Positions 53,342 through 62,440 of a stretch of 64,000 nt of DNA are shown here, piece by piece. The stretch spans positions 1-64,000 of the forward strand of contig JACSRW010000041.1 in the NCBI GenBank assembly GCA_014879565.1, read 5' to 3'. This DNA comes from Chitinophagaceae bacterium. Lineage in GTDB: Bacteria > Bacteroidota > Bacteroidia > Chitinophagales > Chitinophagaceae. The position numbers were made by a program, and so were the translations under genes. The notes under the pieces are model-generated. The model ran no database searches and was not told the DNA's origin. It saw only the letters and a program-made list of their open reading frames with translations. Within the stretch, counting starts at the first letter, position 1. Every line of letters begins with the position of its first letter.

Positions 53342-54613
53342 TTAATCGTACTTGAACTCGGAATACAAAATCGAATACTCTTCTCCCCAGAGAATATTTC
53401 TGACCGCTTTCCAGATATGGTTGGCATCCGGCGGGCAACCGGGTATATAATAATCAATCTTCACAATCTCATTACAGGCATATACCCGGTCCAGTATCTT
53501 GGGCAGGTCTTCGTGATAGGGTATAATATTGGCGCCGGGTTCACTGGTAGCCGAATTGAGATAGGCTTCTTCCAGGCATTCGCTCAGCGGAATGGAGTTG
53601 CGCATGGTAGGCAAACCGCCCCAAACCGAACACTCTCCCAGAGACACCAGGATATCACACTGTTCGCGGAACCGGCGCAGGGTTTCCACATTTTCAGAAT
53701 TGCAGACGCCTCCCTCAATGATACCGATATGACAGCGGGACGTGAAGTTTTTGAAATCCGTCAGGGGTGATTTATCAAAGGATACCAGCTCCACCAGGTC
53801 CAGCAACTCCTCATCCACATCGAGCAGGGACATATGACAGCCAAAACAACCGGCCAGGGAAACAGTGGCCACGATTTTTTTACTCATCATCGGGGGCCGG
53901 GGTATATTCTTTTTTCTTTCATTGTAGGATGGCTGTACCGATTCCATATCAAATTTTCTTTCCCCGAAGGGTTCGGCGAGACTTACCCCTCTTACAATAA
54001 TGGCACCGGTGGGACAGATCCGCATGGCATTGGCCGCTTCTTCTTCCGACAGCCTGGCTTCCTGTTCGTAATCAATCCCGACAAAGGTTTCATTGCCCCG
54101 GTTCTGGTAGGTAAAAACTTTTTTGCCGTCCCTGGTTTTTACATCCACCACACAGCGGAGACACTTGATACAGCGGTTATGCTCCATAACCATCCGGCGG
54201 GGATTAAAGTCAATCAGGCGGTCTTTAAACAGGTGAGGAAAGCGGGTGGCTGAGATACCAAGCTCATATCCCATGTGCTGCAGGTCGCAATGACCGCTTT
54301 TTTCACAGGCGGGACAGACGTGGTTCCCTTCGGAAAACATCATTTCCACCAGGGCTTTGCGGGTATCATTCAGTTCGGGGGTATTCACTTCCACCTGCAG
54401 TCCTTCGCTGACTTTTTCCGTACAGGCGGGACTGTATTTGCCGTTGATCCGGCAGGTGCATACCCGGCAGGTGCCCAGCGGGGGTTCAATATGTTCATAA
54501 AAACAGAGGGAAGGTATAAAGATGCCGTTTTCACGCGCTACGGCCATCAGGTTTCTTCCTTCTTCGGCTGTAATGGTTTTGCCGTCAATGCTGATGGTAA
54601 CGTTCTTTGACAT
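53342..54613 (-). CDS. Fusion of HoxU (diaphorase) and HoxY (hydrogenase small subunit)
   Basis: This 423-residue protein joins two normally separate subunits. Residues 1-235 are HoxU-like: a [2Fe-2S] domain (LCFYEH...GTCRVCTC...ACTEK), the HxxxCxxCxxxxxC site (HVCPACEKSGHC), and a ferredoxin-like region with only Cys 148, 151, 154 and 200, enough for one [4Fe-4S] cluster. Residues about 242-423 are HoxY-like, with the proximal cluster site GCFGCHMSLLD, GECSVWGG and PGCPPDA. The junction PRPPMMSKK contains Met codons where a free HoxY would start, so internal initiation is possible. The reading frame is continuous. Confidence 0.92.
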   Translation of the reverse strand: MSKNVTISIDGKTITAEEGRNLMAVARENGIFIPSLCFYEHIEPPLGTCRVCTCRINGKYSPACTEKVSEGLQVEVNTPELNDTRKALVEMMFSEGNHVCPACEKSGHCDLQHMGYELGISATRFPHLFKDRLIDFNPRRMVMEHNRCIKCLRCVVDVKTRDGKKVFTYQNRGNETFVGIDYEQEARLSEEEAANAMRICPTGAIIVRGVSLAEPFGERKFDMESVQPSYNERKKNIPRPPMMSKKIVATVSLAGCFGCHMSLLDVDEELLDLVELVSFDKSPLTDFKNFTSRCHIGIIEGGVCNSENVETLRRFREQCDILVSLGECSVWGGLPTMRNSIPLSECLEEAYLNSATSEPGANIIPYHEDLPKILDRVYACNEIVKIDYYIPGCPPDANHIWKAVRNILWGEEYSILYSEFKYD

Positions 54614-54618
54614 ACCGG

Positions 54619-56358
54619 TCAGTTTTTATATTTCTCGTAATCACGGGTGGCGGCCTCCATATCAAAACGAAGGTTGAGCCCGTTGAATTCCTTGTCGAGT
54701 TTGCCTGCGAAATAGTCATGGAATTTGTCCATGGCATAAATCAGGGAGTTGGTGGCGGTTTTACCGAGTCCGCAGCGACTGGTATTTTTCATGATGGTTC
54801 CCCAGTTTTTCAGGTCTTCCAGGTCTTTTTCGGTGGCCAGTCCGTTATCCAGTCTTTCCAGTTTGCGTTGTATGATAAAATTACCGGCGCGGCAGGGTGT
54901 GCAGATTCCGCAGGATTCCGACTTGAAGAATTCGGTAAAATTGAGCAATACTTTCACCAGGTCACGCTGCCTGCTAAAAATCATAAAGGAACCCCCGCAA
55001 CGGATATCTTTCCGGGCCAGCAGGTCAAGCATGGAGATGCGGCGGAATTTTTCTTTGATGGATATACATTCGCCGGAGGGACCGCTCACCTGTATATAAT
55101 AAGGATCTTCCGCTTCGCAGAGTTCCAGCAATTCAGCCACGGTCATCCCCCATTCTATTTCATAAATACCGGGCAGGCGGCAATCACCGGACACACTCAG
55201 CAGTTTCACCCCGGGTGAACCGGGGATACCGAGCTGTATATATGCATCGGCGGTCATTTCAATAATCCGGGCTGCCGCGCAGAAGGTCTCCACATTATTT
55301 ATTACAGTCGGCTGCTGCAGGTAGCCTTTTTCCACCGGGAAATACCATTTGGTACGGGGCTCTCCTCTCTTGCCTTCCAGGGATTCCAGTAAGGCCGTTT
55401 CTTCGCCGCAGACATAAGAGCCGGCGCCCATCTGTACATGGATATCGAAACGGAATCCGTTCAGTTTCGGATTGGGCGCTCCCAGCAAACCGGCTTTTTC
55501 ATACTCCTGAATCGCTTCTTCCAGTTTGTGCTTCAGCCAGCGGTATTCTCCCCGCAGATAGATTATCCCTTCCGCGGCTCCCACGGCATAGCCGCAGAGC
55601 ATCATTCCTTCAATCAGGGAGGCTGACTGGGTATTGATCAGCACCCGGTCTTTAAACGTGCCCGGCTCTCCCTCATCCGCATTACAGATAATATACTTGG
55701 GACCCGCGGGTTGTGATTTTGCAGCCAGCCATTTTTTCCAGGTGGGGTAATAGGCCCCGCCACGGCCGGCGAGCTCGGCTTTTTTCAATTCATCCAGAAT
55801 ACCCTCAGGACCGATCAGGGCTGCCCTTTCCAGGGTACAGCCTGCTTTAAAGGATTTGAAAAAAACGGTTTTATTGCCGGCCGGCATATATCGGATATTA
55901 TCCGCCGGCTGATCGCATATACTTTCGGGTGATACCCCCTTCTTCAGCATCCCGATAATATCCTTCACCTTAATCGCATTGAGATTGGTGAACGGATAAA
56001 AATTAATCAGGGCTGAAGGCTCCTGGTCGCTGAGCCCGATACAGGGGGTAAGAAAGAGGCCGAAAGTGCCCGTGCGGTCCACGGTTCCCACCGTGGCCCC
56101 GGTTTCCCTTTCAAAGGTTTCCCGGATCCGCCGGAAACCCTTGAGATCAGCTACTATACTATTATTAAGGTAGATCACATATTTACCGGTCGGTTTGCGG
56201 TGAAAGAAATGGTAAAAACTTACCACGCCTTCCACTTCCACATCCGAAAGACCGAAACGGATAGCCAGATCTTTAATATCCTGGTCATTGATATACCCGT
56301 TTTTTAACTGTAAATCCCAGAGCTGGTTCAGCAGCAGGGTTTGCCGGGGAGCTTCCAT
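54619..56358 (-). CDS. hoxF: HoxF-type NADH-reducing subunit with degenerate HoxE-like N terminus
   Basis: The 579-residue protein resembles Ralstonia-type HoxF. Residues 1-130 are a HoxE/NuoE-like thioredoxin fold in which only Cys 106 of the four [2Fe-2S] ligands remains. Residues about 150-579 are the NuoF-like part: FMN loop AGRGGAYYPTWKKW (the usual GAGFPTG is altered), [39 protein letters not shown] and the [4Fe-4S] site SCGICTPCRAG with a late CGLG. It transfers electrons between the hydrogenase and NAD+. First gene of the hox1 operon, 5 bp before hoxUY. Confidence 0.9.
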   Translation of the reverse strand: MEAPRQTLLLNQLWDLQLKNGYINDQDIKDLAIRFGLSDVEVEGVVSFYHFFHRKPTGKYVIYLNNSIVADLKGFRRIRETFERETGATVGTVDRTGTFGLFLTPCIGLSDQEPSALINFYPFTNLNAIKVKDIIGMLKKGVSPESICDQPADNIRYMPAGNKTVFFKSFKAGCTLERAALIGPEGILDELKKAELAGRGGAYYPTWKKWLAAKSQPAGPKYIICNADEGEPGTFKDRVLINTQSASLIEGMMLCGYAVGAAEGIIYLRGEYRWLKHKLEEAIQEYEKAGLLGAPNPKLNGFRFDIHVQMGAGSYVCGEETALLESLEGKRGEPRTKWYFPVEKGYLQQPTVINNVETFCAAARIIEMTADAYIQLGIPGSPGVKLLSVSGDCRLPGIYEIEWGMTVAELLELCEAEDPYYIQVSGPSGECISIKEKFRRISMLDLLARKDIRCGGSFMIFSRQRDLVKVLLNFTEFFKSESCGICTPCRAGNFIIQRKLERLDNGLATEKDLEDLKNWGTIMKNTSRCGLGKTATNSLIYAMDKFHDYFAGKLDKEFNGLNLRFDMEAATRDYEKYKN

Positions 56359-56714
56359 GTGCCGTTTTTTTAGGTGAGCTACTCCAAATTAGACCGGGGA
56401 TACACCGGATTCAAACGGATGGCGTCAGGTGCGGATATGATTATTGTCACTTTCTGACCCCAAAAAGGAACCGGACGGCTGTCTTTTTTTGAATTGCTTA
56501 TAAACAGGATCAGCCCTGACTTTTGTCATGTACCACCCATCCGGCCCTTTATAGTTTCGTCCTGTTTCAAAAAGCACAACCTGTGCAAACTGTATGACAC
56601 CGCTTGCCATTGACTTTTTCCGGCGTTTCCGGCGCCTTCCATTCACACAACCGGAATCAGCATTTTATCTCTGCGCCGGAAAAATATTTTTCACATCAAA
56701 ATACCAGCACGTCT
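56359..56714. promoter_or_regulatory. Divergent promoter region between the two hox operons
   Basis: The 356-bp gap has no convincing gene. On the plus strand TATCTCTG (56676-56683) is one base from the -7 consensus and lies 31 bases before hoxE. On the minus strand TCTAATTTGG (near 56385-56394) is a spacing variant before hoxF1. No FNR-type palindrome was found here, unlike the kor promoter. Confidence 0.4.
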
Positions 56715-57224
56715 ATGAAAAGTGATACGGCTGTACCCGTTAAGGAAGTGTCCAAAACAGATCCGCGGATCAAACTGATAGCCGCGCGGATTAAAAAGGA
56801 GAATTATAAACCCGATGCGCTGATTGAGATCCTGCATACGGCCCAGGGGGCTTATGGGTACCTGCCCAAAGAAGTACTGGTCTATATCGCCAAAGCCCTG
56901 AAGCTGCCGCCTTCCCGGGTATTCTCCACCGTTACCTTTTATCATTTCTTCTCCCTGAAATCAAAAGGCGACCATACCTGTATTGTATGTACCGGTACCG
57001 CCTGTTATGTTAAAGGAGCCCAGGCCATTCTGAATAAACTGGAAAAAGAATTCGGTCTGAAACCCGGACAGGTAACCACGGATAATAAACTGGGTGTGGC
57101 CGTGGCCCGCTGTATCGGTGCCTGCGGACTGGCTCCCGCCGTGGTAATTGATAACGATGTACAGGGTAAGGTAAGTGCCGATGCCATTATTGAAACCATT
57201 AACGAGAAAACCGGAATTGTATGA
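56715..57224 (+). CDS. hoxE: HoxE subunit ([2Fe-2S])
   Basis: The ATG at 56715 gives 169 residues, normal for HoxE; the track start at 56604 adds an unrelated stretch. The NuoE-like fold has [22 protein letters not shown] and the four [2Fe-2S] cysteines in [10 protein letters not shown] and [11 protein letters not shown]. It overlaps hoxF2 by 4 bp. It is part of the complete HoxEFUYH complex. Confidence 0.94.
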   Translation: MKSDTAVPVKEVSKTDPRIKLIAARIKKENYKPDALIEILHTAQGAYGYLPKEVLVYIAKALKLPPSRVFSTVTFYHFFSLKSKGDHTCIVCTGTACYVKGAQAILNKLEKEFGLKPGQVTTDNKLGVAVARCIGACGLAPAVVIDNDVQGKVSADAIIETINEKTGIV

Positions 57225-58861
57225 TCCGTCATGAACTACAGGCCCTGACCGGAAAAGTCAGAGAAAAACAACAACAGTATAAACACCGCATCTGTGTCTG
57301 CTGCGGCGCGAGCTGTATTTCATCCGGATCAGAAGAAGTGCTGAATAAACTGAACGAGGAAATCAAAGCGCGCGGACTGGAAGAAACCGTGGAAGTCATT
57401 CCTACCGGCTGTATGGGTCCCTGCAACCAGGGGCCGCTGGTTAAATACCTGCCGGAAAACACGATCTACCAGAAAGTGGATTGCGAAAACCTGCAGCGGG
57501 TGGTGCAGAGCCAGCTCATTGATAAAAAACCGCTGGAAGATCTGCTGCTCTTTGCCGACTCACGCGAAAAACCTTTTGTGGATGCGGCAGAAGATCCCTT
57601 CTTTAAAAGACAACAGAAAATTGCGCTGAAAGACTGCGGCGATATCAACCCGGACAGTATTGAAGATTACCTGGCCGTGGGCGGTTACCAGGCACTGGAC
57701 AAAGCCATCTTTCTCATGAGTCCGGAAGAAGTGATTTCGGAAGTAAAACAAAGCCGGATCCGTGGCCGCGGCGGCGCCGGTTATCCCACCGGATTGAAAT
57801 GGGAAACCGTCTATAAATATGTAAGCGACCAGAAATACGTCATCTGCAACGGGGATGAAGGCGACCCGGGCGCTTTTATGGACCGCAGTGTACTGGAAGG
57901 CAATCCGCACCGGGTGCTGGAGAGTATGGCCATTGCCGGTTATGCGATCGGGGCAAGTAAAGGGTATGCCTATATCCGGGGTGAATACCCGCTGGCGATC
58001 AAACGGTTTGAACAGGCTATTAAACAGGCCGGCAAACTGGGTCTGCTGGGAAAAAATATTTTAGGCAGCAACTTCAGTTTTGATGTGGAAGTGCGGATCG
58101 GTGCCGGCGCTTTTGTGTGCGGGGAAGAAACCGCCCTGATCGCCTCCATTGAAGGCAAACGCGGTACCCCCAAACCCCGTCCTCCCTTCCCGGCCGAATC
58201 GGGCCTCTGGGGCAAACCCACTCTTATTAATAATGTAGAAACCTTTGCCGCCATCGCGCCCATCATCCTAAATGGCGGGGAATGGTACAGCGAAACCGGT
58301 ACCGCGAAAAGCGCTGGTACCAAGGTATTCGCCCTCGCCGGAAAAATCAACTATTCGGGACTGATAGAAGTGCCCATGGGTACCAGCCTCCGTGAGATTG
58401 TATTTGATATCGGCGGCGGAATTCAGCATGGCGCGGAATTCAAGGCAGCCCAGACCGGTGGCCCTTCGGGTGGCTGTATTCCGGCCGAACACCTGGATGT
58501 GAAAATGGACTACGAATCGCTGATGAGTCTTGGTTCCATTATGGGTTCCGGCGGTCTGATTGTGATGGACAAGAGTTCAGATATGGTGGATGTGGCCCGC
58601 TACTTTATGGAATTCTGTATGGATGAAAGCTGCGGGAAATGTATCCCCTGCCGGGTAGGCACCAAAATGATGCATGACCTTATCCAGAAAATCGGGGAGC
58701 GGAAAGCCACCCGGATTGACCTGGACCGGCTGGAAGAACTGGCCGTTTATGTTAAGGAAACCAGTCTTTGCGGACTGGGTGCATCCGCCCCGAATCCCCT
58801 GCTCAGTACCCTTCGTCATTTCCGGGAAGAATATGAAAGTAAAATCCAGCAGGAAGGATAA
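57221..58861 (+). CDS. hoxF: HoxF, NAD(H)- and FMN-binding subunit (copy 2)
   Basis: The 546-residue subunit has an N-terminal thioredoxin-like [2Fe-2S] domain ([12 protein letters not shown] and [12 protein letters not shown]). The NuoF core follows with the FMN loop [50 protein letters not shown] and the [4Fe-4S] site [11 protein letters not shown] with CGLG. All cofactor sites look normal, in contrast with copy 1. It accepts electrons from HoxE/HoxU and reduces NAD(P)+, or the reverse. Confidence 0.95.
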   Translation: MIRHELQALTGKVREKQQQYKHRICVCCGASCISSGSEEVLNKLNEEIKARGLEETVEVIPTGCMGPCNQGPLVKYLPENTIYQKVDCENLQRVVQSQLIDKKPLEDLLLFADSREKPFVDAAEDPFFKRQQKIALKDCGDINPDSIEDYLAVGGYQALDKAIFLMSPEEVISEVKQSRIRGRGGAGYPTGLKWETVYKYVSDQKYVICNGDEGDPGAFMDRSVLEGNPHRVLESMAIAGYAIGASKGYAYIRGEYPLAIKRFEQAIKQAGKLGLLGKNILGSNFSFDVEVRIGAGAFVCGEETALIASIEGKRGTPKPRPPFPAESGLWGKPTLINNVETFAAIAPIILNGGEWYSETGTAKSAGTKVFALAGKINYSGLIEVPMGTSLREIVFDIGGGIQHGAEFKAAQTGGPSGGCIPAEHLDVKMDYESLMSLGSIMGSGGLIVMDKSSDMVDVARYFMEFCMDESCGKCIPCRVGTKMMHDLIQKIGERKATRIDLDRLEELAVYVKETSLCGLGASAPNPLLSTLRHFREEYESKIQQEG

Positions 58862-58887
58862 ATTTTTCAGGACCCAATGCCGATAAT

Positions 58888-59595
58888 ATGAATAAGATAA
58901 CCGTCATAATAAACGAAAAGAAATTCGAAGTTGATCCGCATAAAACCATCCTGGAAGTATGCCGGGAAAACGAGGTAGAGATCCTGACCATGTGTCATCT
59001 GAAGGGCATCGTGGATATCGGGGCCTGCCGGCTTTGTCTCGTGGAAATCGAAGGCATGAATAAACTGATCCCGGCCTGCACCACGAAAGTGGCCGCCAAT
59101 ATGGTGATCCGGACCGATACGGAAAAACTGAAAAAATACCAGCGTATCACGACCGAACTCTTTTATGCCGAACGCAACCACGTCTGCGCCGTCTGTGTAT
59201 CCAACGGAAAATGTGAACTGCAGAACCTCGGGTACAAGGTCGGGGTGGACAATATCCGCTACCCGCACCTGTTTCCGCAATGTGAGGTGGACACTTCCCA
59301 TCCCTGGTATGTAATGGATCATAACCGCTGTATCATGTGCACCCGTTGTGTACGGGTATGTAATGAAGTGGAAGGCGCCCATAACTGGGATGTGATGAAC
59401 CGCGGACACCAGGTACGGATTATTTCCGACTTTAATACCCCCTGGGGAGAATCCACTACCTGTACAAGCTGCGGCAAATGCCTGCATGCCTGCCCCACCG
59501 GCGCCATCTGGCCCAAGGCCATTGTACAGGGACAACTGGAGAAAAACCCGGTGATGATAACGGAACTGATTGAAAGGAGGAAGATGAAATTGTAA
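58888..59595 (+). CDS. hoxU: HoxU, Fe-S diaphorase subunit (copy 2)
   Basis: The 235-residue protein has the full set of Fe-S ligands: [2Fe-2S] (CHLKGIVDIGACRLCLVE...ACTTK), the His-Cys [4Fe-4S] site (HVCAVCVSNGKC) and two ferredoxin-type motifs (CIMCTRCVRVC and CTSCGKCLHACP). It is thus a direct comparison for the stripped-down HoxU part of copy 1. It is followed by a 165-bp gap with inverted repeats before hoxY2. Confidence 0.94.
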   Translation: MNKITVIINEKKFEVDPHKTILEVCRENEVEILTMCHLKGIVDIGACRLCLVEIEGMNKLIPACTTKVAANMVIRTDTEKLKKYQRITTELFYAERNHVCAVCVSNGKCELQNLGYKVGVDNIRYPHLFPQCEVDTSHPWYVMDHNRCIMCTRCVRVCNEVEGAHNWDVMNRGHQVRIISDFNTPWGESTTCTSCGKCLHACPTGAIWPKAIVQGQLEKNPVMITELIERRKMKL

Positions 59596-59599
59596 CGAA

Positions 59600-59729
59600 G
59601 GAATAATGAGTAATGAATAATGCAGAAAAGTCATTAAAGAACCAGACTGTTTACAATAAGAAGAAAGCCCGGCTTTTAGGGCTGGCTTACTCATTACTGA
59701 TTGCTCATTACTGATTACTCATTACTTAC
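59600..59729. repeat. Inverted AATGAGTAAT-type repeats between hoxU and hoxY
   Basis: GAATAATGAGTAATGAATAATGC (59600-59622) faces TTACTCATTACTGATTGCTCATTACTGATTACTCATTAC (about 59687-59727). A smaller AGCCC/GGGCT stem lies between. It is the same family as the pair in the Ech operon at 46431-46593. Confidence 0.72.
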
Positions 59730-59760
59730 ATAATATACGCCGCAAACAAAATAAACACTT

Positions 59761-60303
59761 ATGCCCAAAAAGAAACTCGCCACCATCTGGCTCGGAGGCT
59801 GCTCCGGATGTCATATGTCGCTGCTGGATATTGATGAACGTATCCTGGATGTGGTGAAACTGGCCGACATTGTGAAGAGTCCCGTGGTGGATGGCAAAGA
59901 ATTACCCGATGTGGATATCGCCCTTGTGGAAGGTTCCATCACCAGCGATGAACACCACCGGGAAATTCTGCATATCCGCAAAAAAGCCAAAACCCTGATT
60001 GCTTTCGGCGACTGCGCGGTGATGACCAATGTAACCGGCATGCGCAATTATTTTAACCTGGAAGAAGTGGTGAACACTTCTTACCTGAATGCGGTGAGTA
60101 ATGATGGCCAGGGAGAAATGCCTTCGCATCCCTGCCTGCTGAAACTGAACGATAAAGTCGTGCCCCTGCAGGAAGTGGTCAAGGTGGACTTTGTGATCCC
60201 CGGCTGCCCCCCCGATGCCGACACGATTTTTTATGTACTGTTTGAATTCCTGAACGACCGCCTGCCCGATCTGAGCAAGGCCAAAAAACTGAAATATGGA
60301 TAA
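59761..60303 (+). CDS. hoxY: HoxY, hydrogenase small subunit (copy 2)
   Basis: The 180-residue subunit binds the proximal [4Fe-4S] cluster, with GGCSGCHMSLLD, FGDCAV and PGCPPDADT. It is free-standing here, while its paralogue is fused to HoxU in copy 1. Its start MPKKKLATIWLGGC aligns with the MMSKKIVATVSLAGC junction of the fusion. It overlaps hoxH2 by 8 bp. Confidence 0.94.
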   Translation: MPKKKLATIWLGGCSGCHMSLLDIDERILDVVKLADIVKSPVVDGKELPDVDIALVEGSITSDEHHREILHIRKKAKTLIAFGDCAVMTNVTGMRNYFNLEEVVNTSYLNAVSNDGQGEMPSHPCLLKLNDKVVPLQEVVKVDFVIPGCPPDADTIFYVLFEFLNDRLPDLSKAKKLKYG

Positions 60304-61726
60304 GCGAAAAATATTTATCTCACCGGTTACCCGGATAGAAGGACATGCCAATATCACCATTGAAATGAATGATGACGGCACTGTGCATGATGCCCTATTT
60401 CATGTGAATGAATTCAGGGGATTTGAAAAATTCTGTGAGGGCCGCATGTACACCGAAATGCCGACCATCACTCCCCGGATCTGCGGAATCTGTCCCACCA
60501 GCCATACCCTGGCCAGTGTGAAAGCCTGCGAAAAAATTCAGGGGATACAGCCTACCTATACCGCCAACCTGTTGCGGAGGCTGATGCATATCGGACAGAA
60601 TCTGTCTTCCCATGCCCTTTCCTTCTTCCATCTCTCCGCTCCCGATTTTCTGCTGGGGTATGACAGTGATCCGGCCAAAAGGAATATCATCGGTATCGCG
60701 GAGCAGTATCCCGATATCGCCCTGCGGGGTATCCGTCTCCGTAAGTTCGGCCAGGAAATCAGTGAACGTATCACCGGTAAAAAAATCCATATCATGGGGA
60801 TTGTTCCCGGAGGGATGGCTTTCCCGCTCACCGAAGAAAACCGTAAAGCCCTGCTGGCCTGGATACCGGAAGCGATTGAAACGGTACAACTGGGTATCAA
60901 CATCATCAAAAAATTCCATGAAGAAAACGGGGACATGGTGGAATCCTTTGCCAACTCCCCCACCCTTTATCTTGGCACCGTGGGACCGGGCGGTGAACAT
61001 GAACTCTATGACGGCAAACTCCGCTTTATGGATGGCGATGGTATCATCCTGCAGGATCAGCTGGACCCTTCCCGCTACCTGGATTATATCGCGGAACGTT
61101 CGGTAAACTGGTCTTACCTGAAATATCCTTATTATAAACCATACGGATTTGACAAAGGCTTTTACCGGGTGGGCCCGCTGGCCCGTCTTAATGTGTGCAG
61201 CCGGATGAAGACCCCCCTCGCACAGGCGGAATTTGAAAAATTCAGGCTGATGAGCGGAGGACGACCCGTTCATGGCACTTTCTACTATCATTATACCCGC
61301 CTTATTGAAGCCCTCAGTGATGTGGAAGACGCGGAAAGAATCCTGAAAGATCCGGAAGTGACCTCCCTGCATATTCAGCACAATGGCCGCTGGAATTATG
61401 AAGAAGGTATCGGCAGTTCTGAAGCGCCGCGCGGTACCCTGTTCCACCATTACAAAACGGATAAAACAGGTAAACTGGTTAAAGTAAACCTGCTGATCGC
61501 TACCGGTCAGAACAATCCGTCCATGAACCGTTCCGTGCTGGAAGTGGCCCGGCAATATGTAAAGGGCAATGATGTGAAAGAAGGAATGCTGAACAGAGTG
61601 GAATCCACGATCCGTTGTTATGATCCCTGTCTTTCCTGCTCCACCCATGCCCTGGGGCAAATGCCGATGATTATTACTTTACAGGACCGGCAGGGTAACC
61701 TTATCCGCACTATAGAACGGAACTGA
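60296..61726 (+). CDS. hoxH: Group 3d hydrogenase large subunit HoxH (copy 2)
   Basis: The 476-residue catalytic subunit has [16 protein letters not shown], the Cys pair [12 protein letters not shown] and [12 protein letters not shown], with the normal His at the maturation site. The C-terminal extension is [25 protein letters not shown]. It is expected to be processed by the convergently encoded protease at 61730-62179. The bidirectional cyanobacterial-type HoxEFUYH assignment rests on gene order and motifs. Confidence 0.95.
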   Translation: MDKRKIFISPVTRIEGHANITIEMNDDGTVHDALFHVNEFRGFEKFCEGRMYTEMPTITPRICGICPTSHTLASVKACEKIQGIQPTYTANLLRRLMHIGQNLSSHALSFFHLSAPDFLLGYDSDPAKRNIIGIAEQYPDIALRGIRLRKFGQEISERITGKKIHIMGIVPGGMAFPLTEENRKALLAWIPEAIETVQLGINIIKKFHEENGDMVESFANSPTLYLGTVGPGGEHELYDGKLRFMDGDGIILQDQLDPSRYLDYIAERSVNWSYLKYPYYKPYGFDKGFYRVGPLARLNVCSRMKTPLAQAEFEKFRLMSGGRPVHGTFYYHYTRLIEALSDVEDAERILKDPEVTSLHIQHNGRWNYEEGIGSSEAPRGTLFHHYKTDKTGKLVKVNLLIATGQNNPSMNRSVLEVARQYVKGNDVKEGMLNRVESTIRCYDPCLSCSTHALGQMPMIITLQDRQGNLIRTIERN

Positions 61727-61729
61727 TTT

Positions 61730-62179
61730 TTACAGTCCATTAATCCATTCCAGTAAAATGCTGACCGCCTGGCCGGCATTTTTTTTTGCCTCCGGGGATA
61801 AAGGAGCACCCAGCTCAAACTGTACGGCACCCAGGGCACAGATATGAAGGGAGAGTTTTTTCCCGTAAATCAGTTTTGCCATCTGGAAGAGTTGCTCCGC
61901 ACTGGCATGATGGGAAGAAGATACTCCCGGAAGGTTTTCTTCCAGTACCGGCCGGAATTCCACCCCGGTCACGCTTACAGCAGCATCCGCGAGTACGGTA
62001 AAATCTGCCCGCATCATTTCTTCCAGCAGGTCAGGAGTAAGTTGCTGCACGGTCAGGGTTTGTAAGCCGGTTATGCGCAATGCTTCCATTTTTTCGCAGA
62101 GAAAAGCCCCGATACCATCATCACCACGGAGGGGATTGCCAATACCGATCAGGAGAATATGCATTTCCGTTTTACGCAT
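61730..62179 (-). CDS. [NiFe] hydrogenase maturation protease (second)
   Basis: The 149-residue endopeptidase has ILLIGIGNPLRGDDGIGAFL, LADAAVSVTG and the region SSSHHASAEQL where HxH-type residues are expected. It converges on hoxH2 with a 3-bp gap. An internal ATG at 62164 (MHILLIGIGNP) fits the usual family start as well as the outer one at 62179. Likely substrate is HoxH2. Confidence 0.9.
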   Translation of the reverse strand: MRKTEMHILLIGIGNPLRGDDGIGAFLCEKMEALRITGLQTLTVQQLTPDLLEEMMRADFTVLADAAVSVTGVEFRPVLEENLPGVSSSHHASAEQLFQMAKLIYGKKLSLHICALGAVQFELGAPLSPEAKKNAGQAVSILLEWINGL

Positions 62180-62440
62180 TGTATAAAATGTCTTCCGGCC
62201 ACTTATAACCGGAATTTATTCGTTTATCCTGCAAATGTCCATTTTATCCGCTGTCTGAAAGCGAATTTTATTTTTTCCGTTACCTTCGTGCTTCTTTTAT
62301 ATTTCGTTTATGAAAATCTGCTAAGGTTCGCCCCCATTATCCGCCCTTGCGGAGAGAACCTGCCCTTCCGGATCAATTTTGCAGCAGGGACTGAAGTCCG
62401 GCTGTATCCCTTATTACTTAAACGCATCAAGCATATAACC

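Noticed and set aside
56425-56646. 73-residue minus-strand ORF in the hox divergent region
   Set aside because: No match, odd composition, and it would sit in the promoter region between the two hox operons.
60395-61660. 421-residue minus-strand ORF
   Set aside because: It is the antisense shadow of hoxH2, which has clear motifs; the minus translation shows no known domain.
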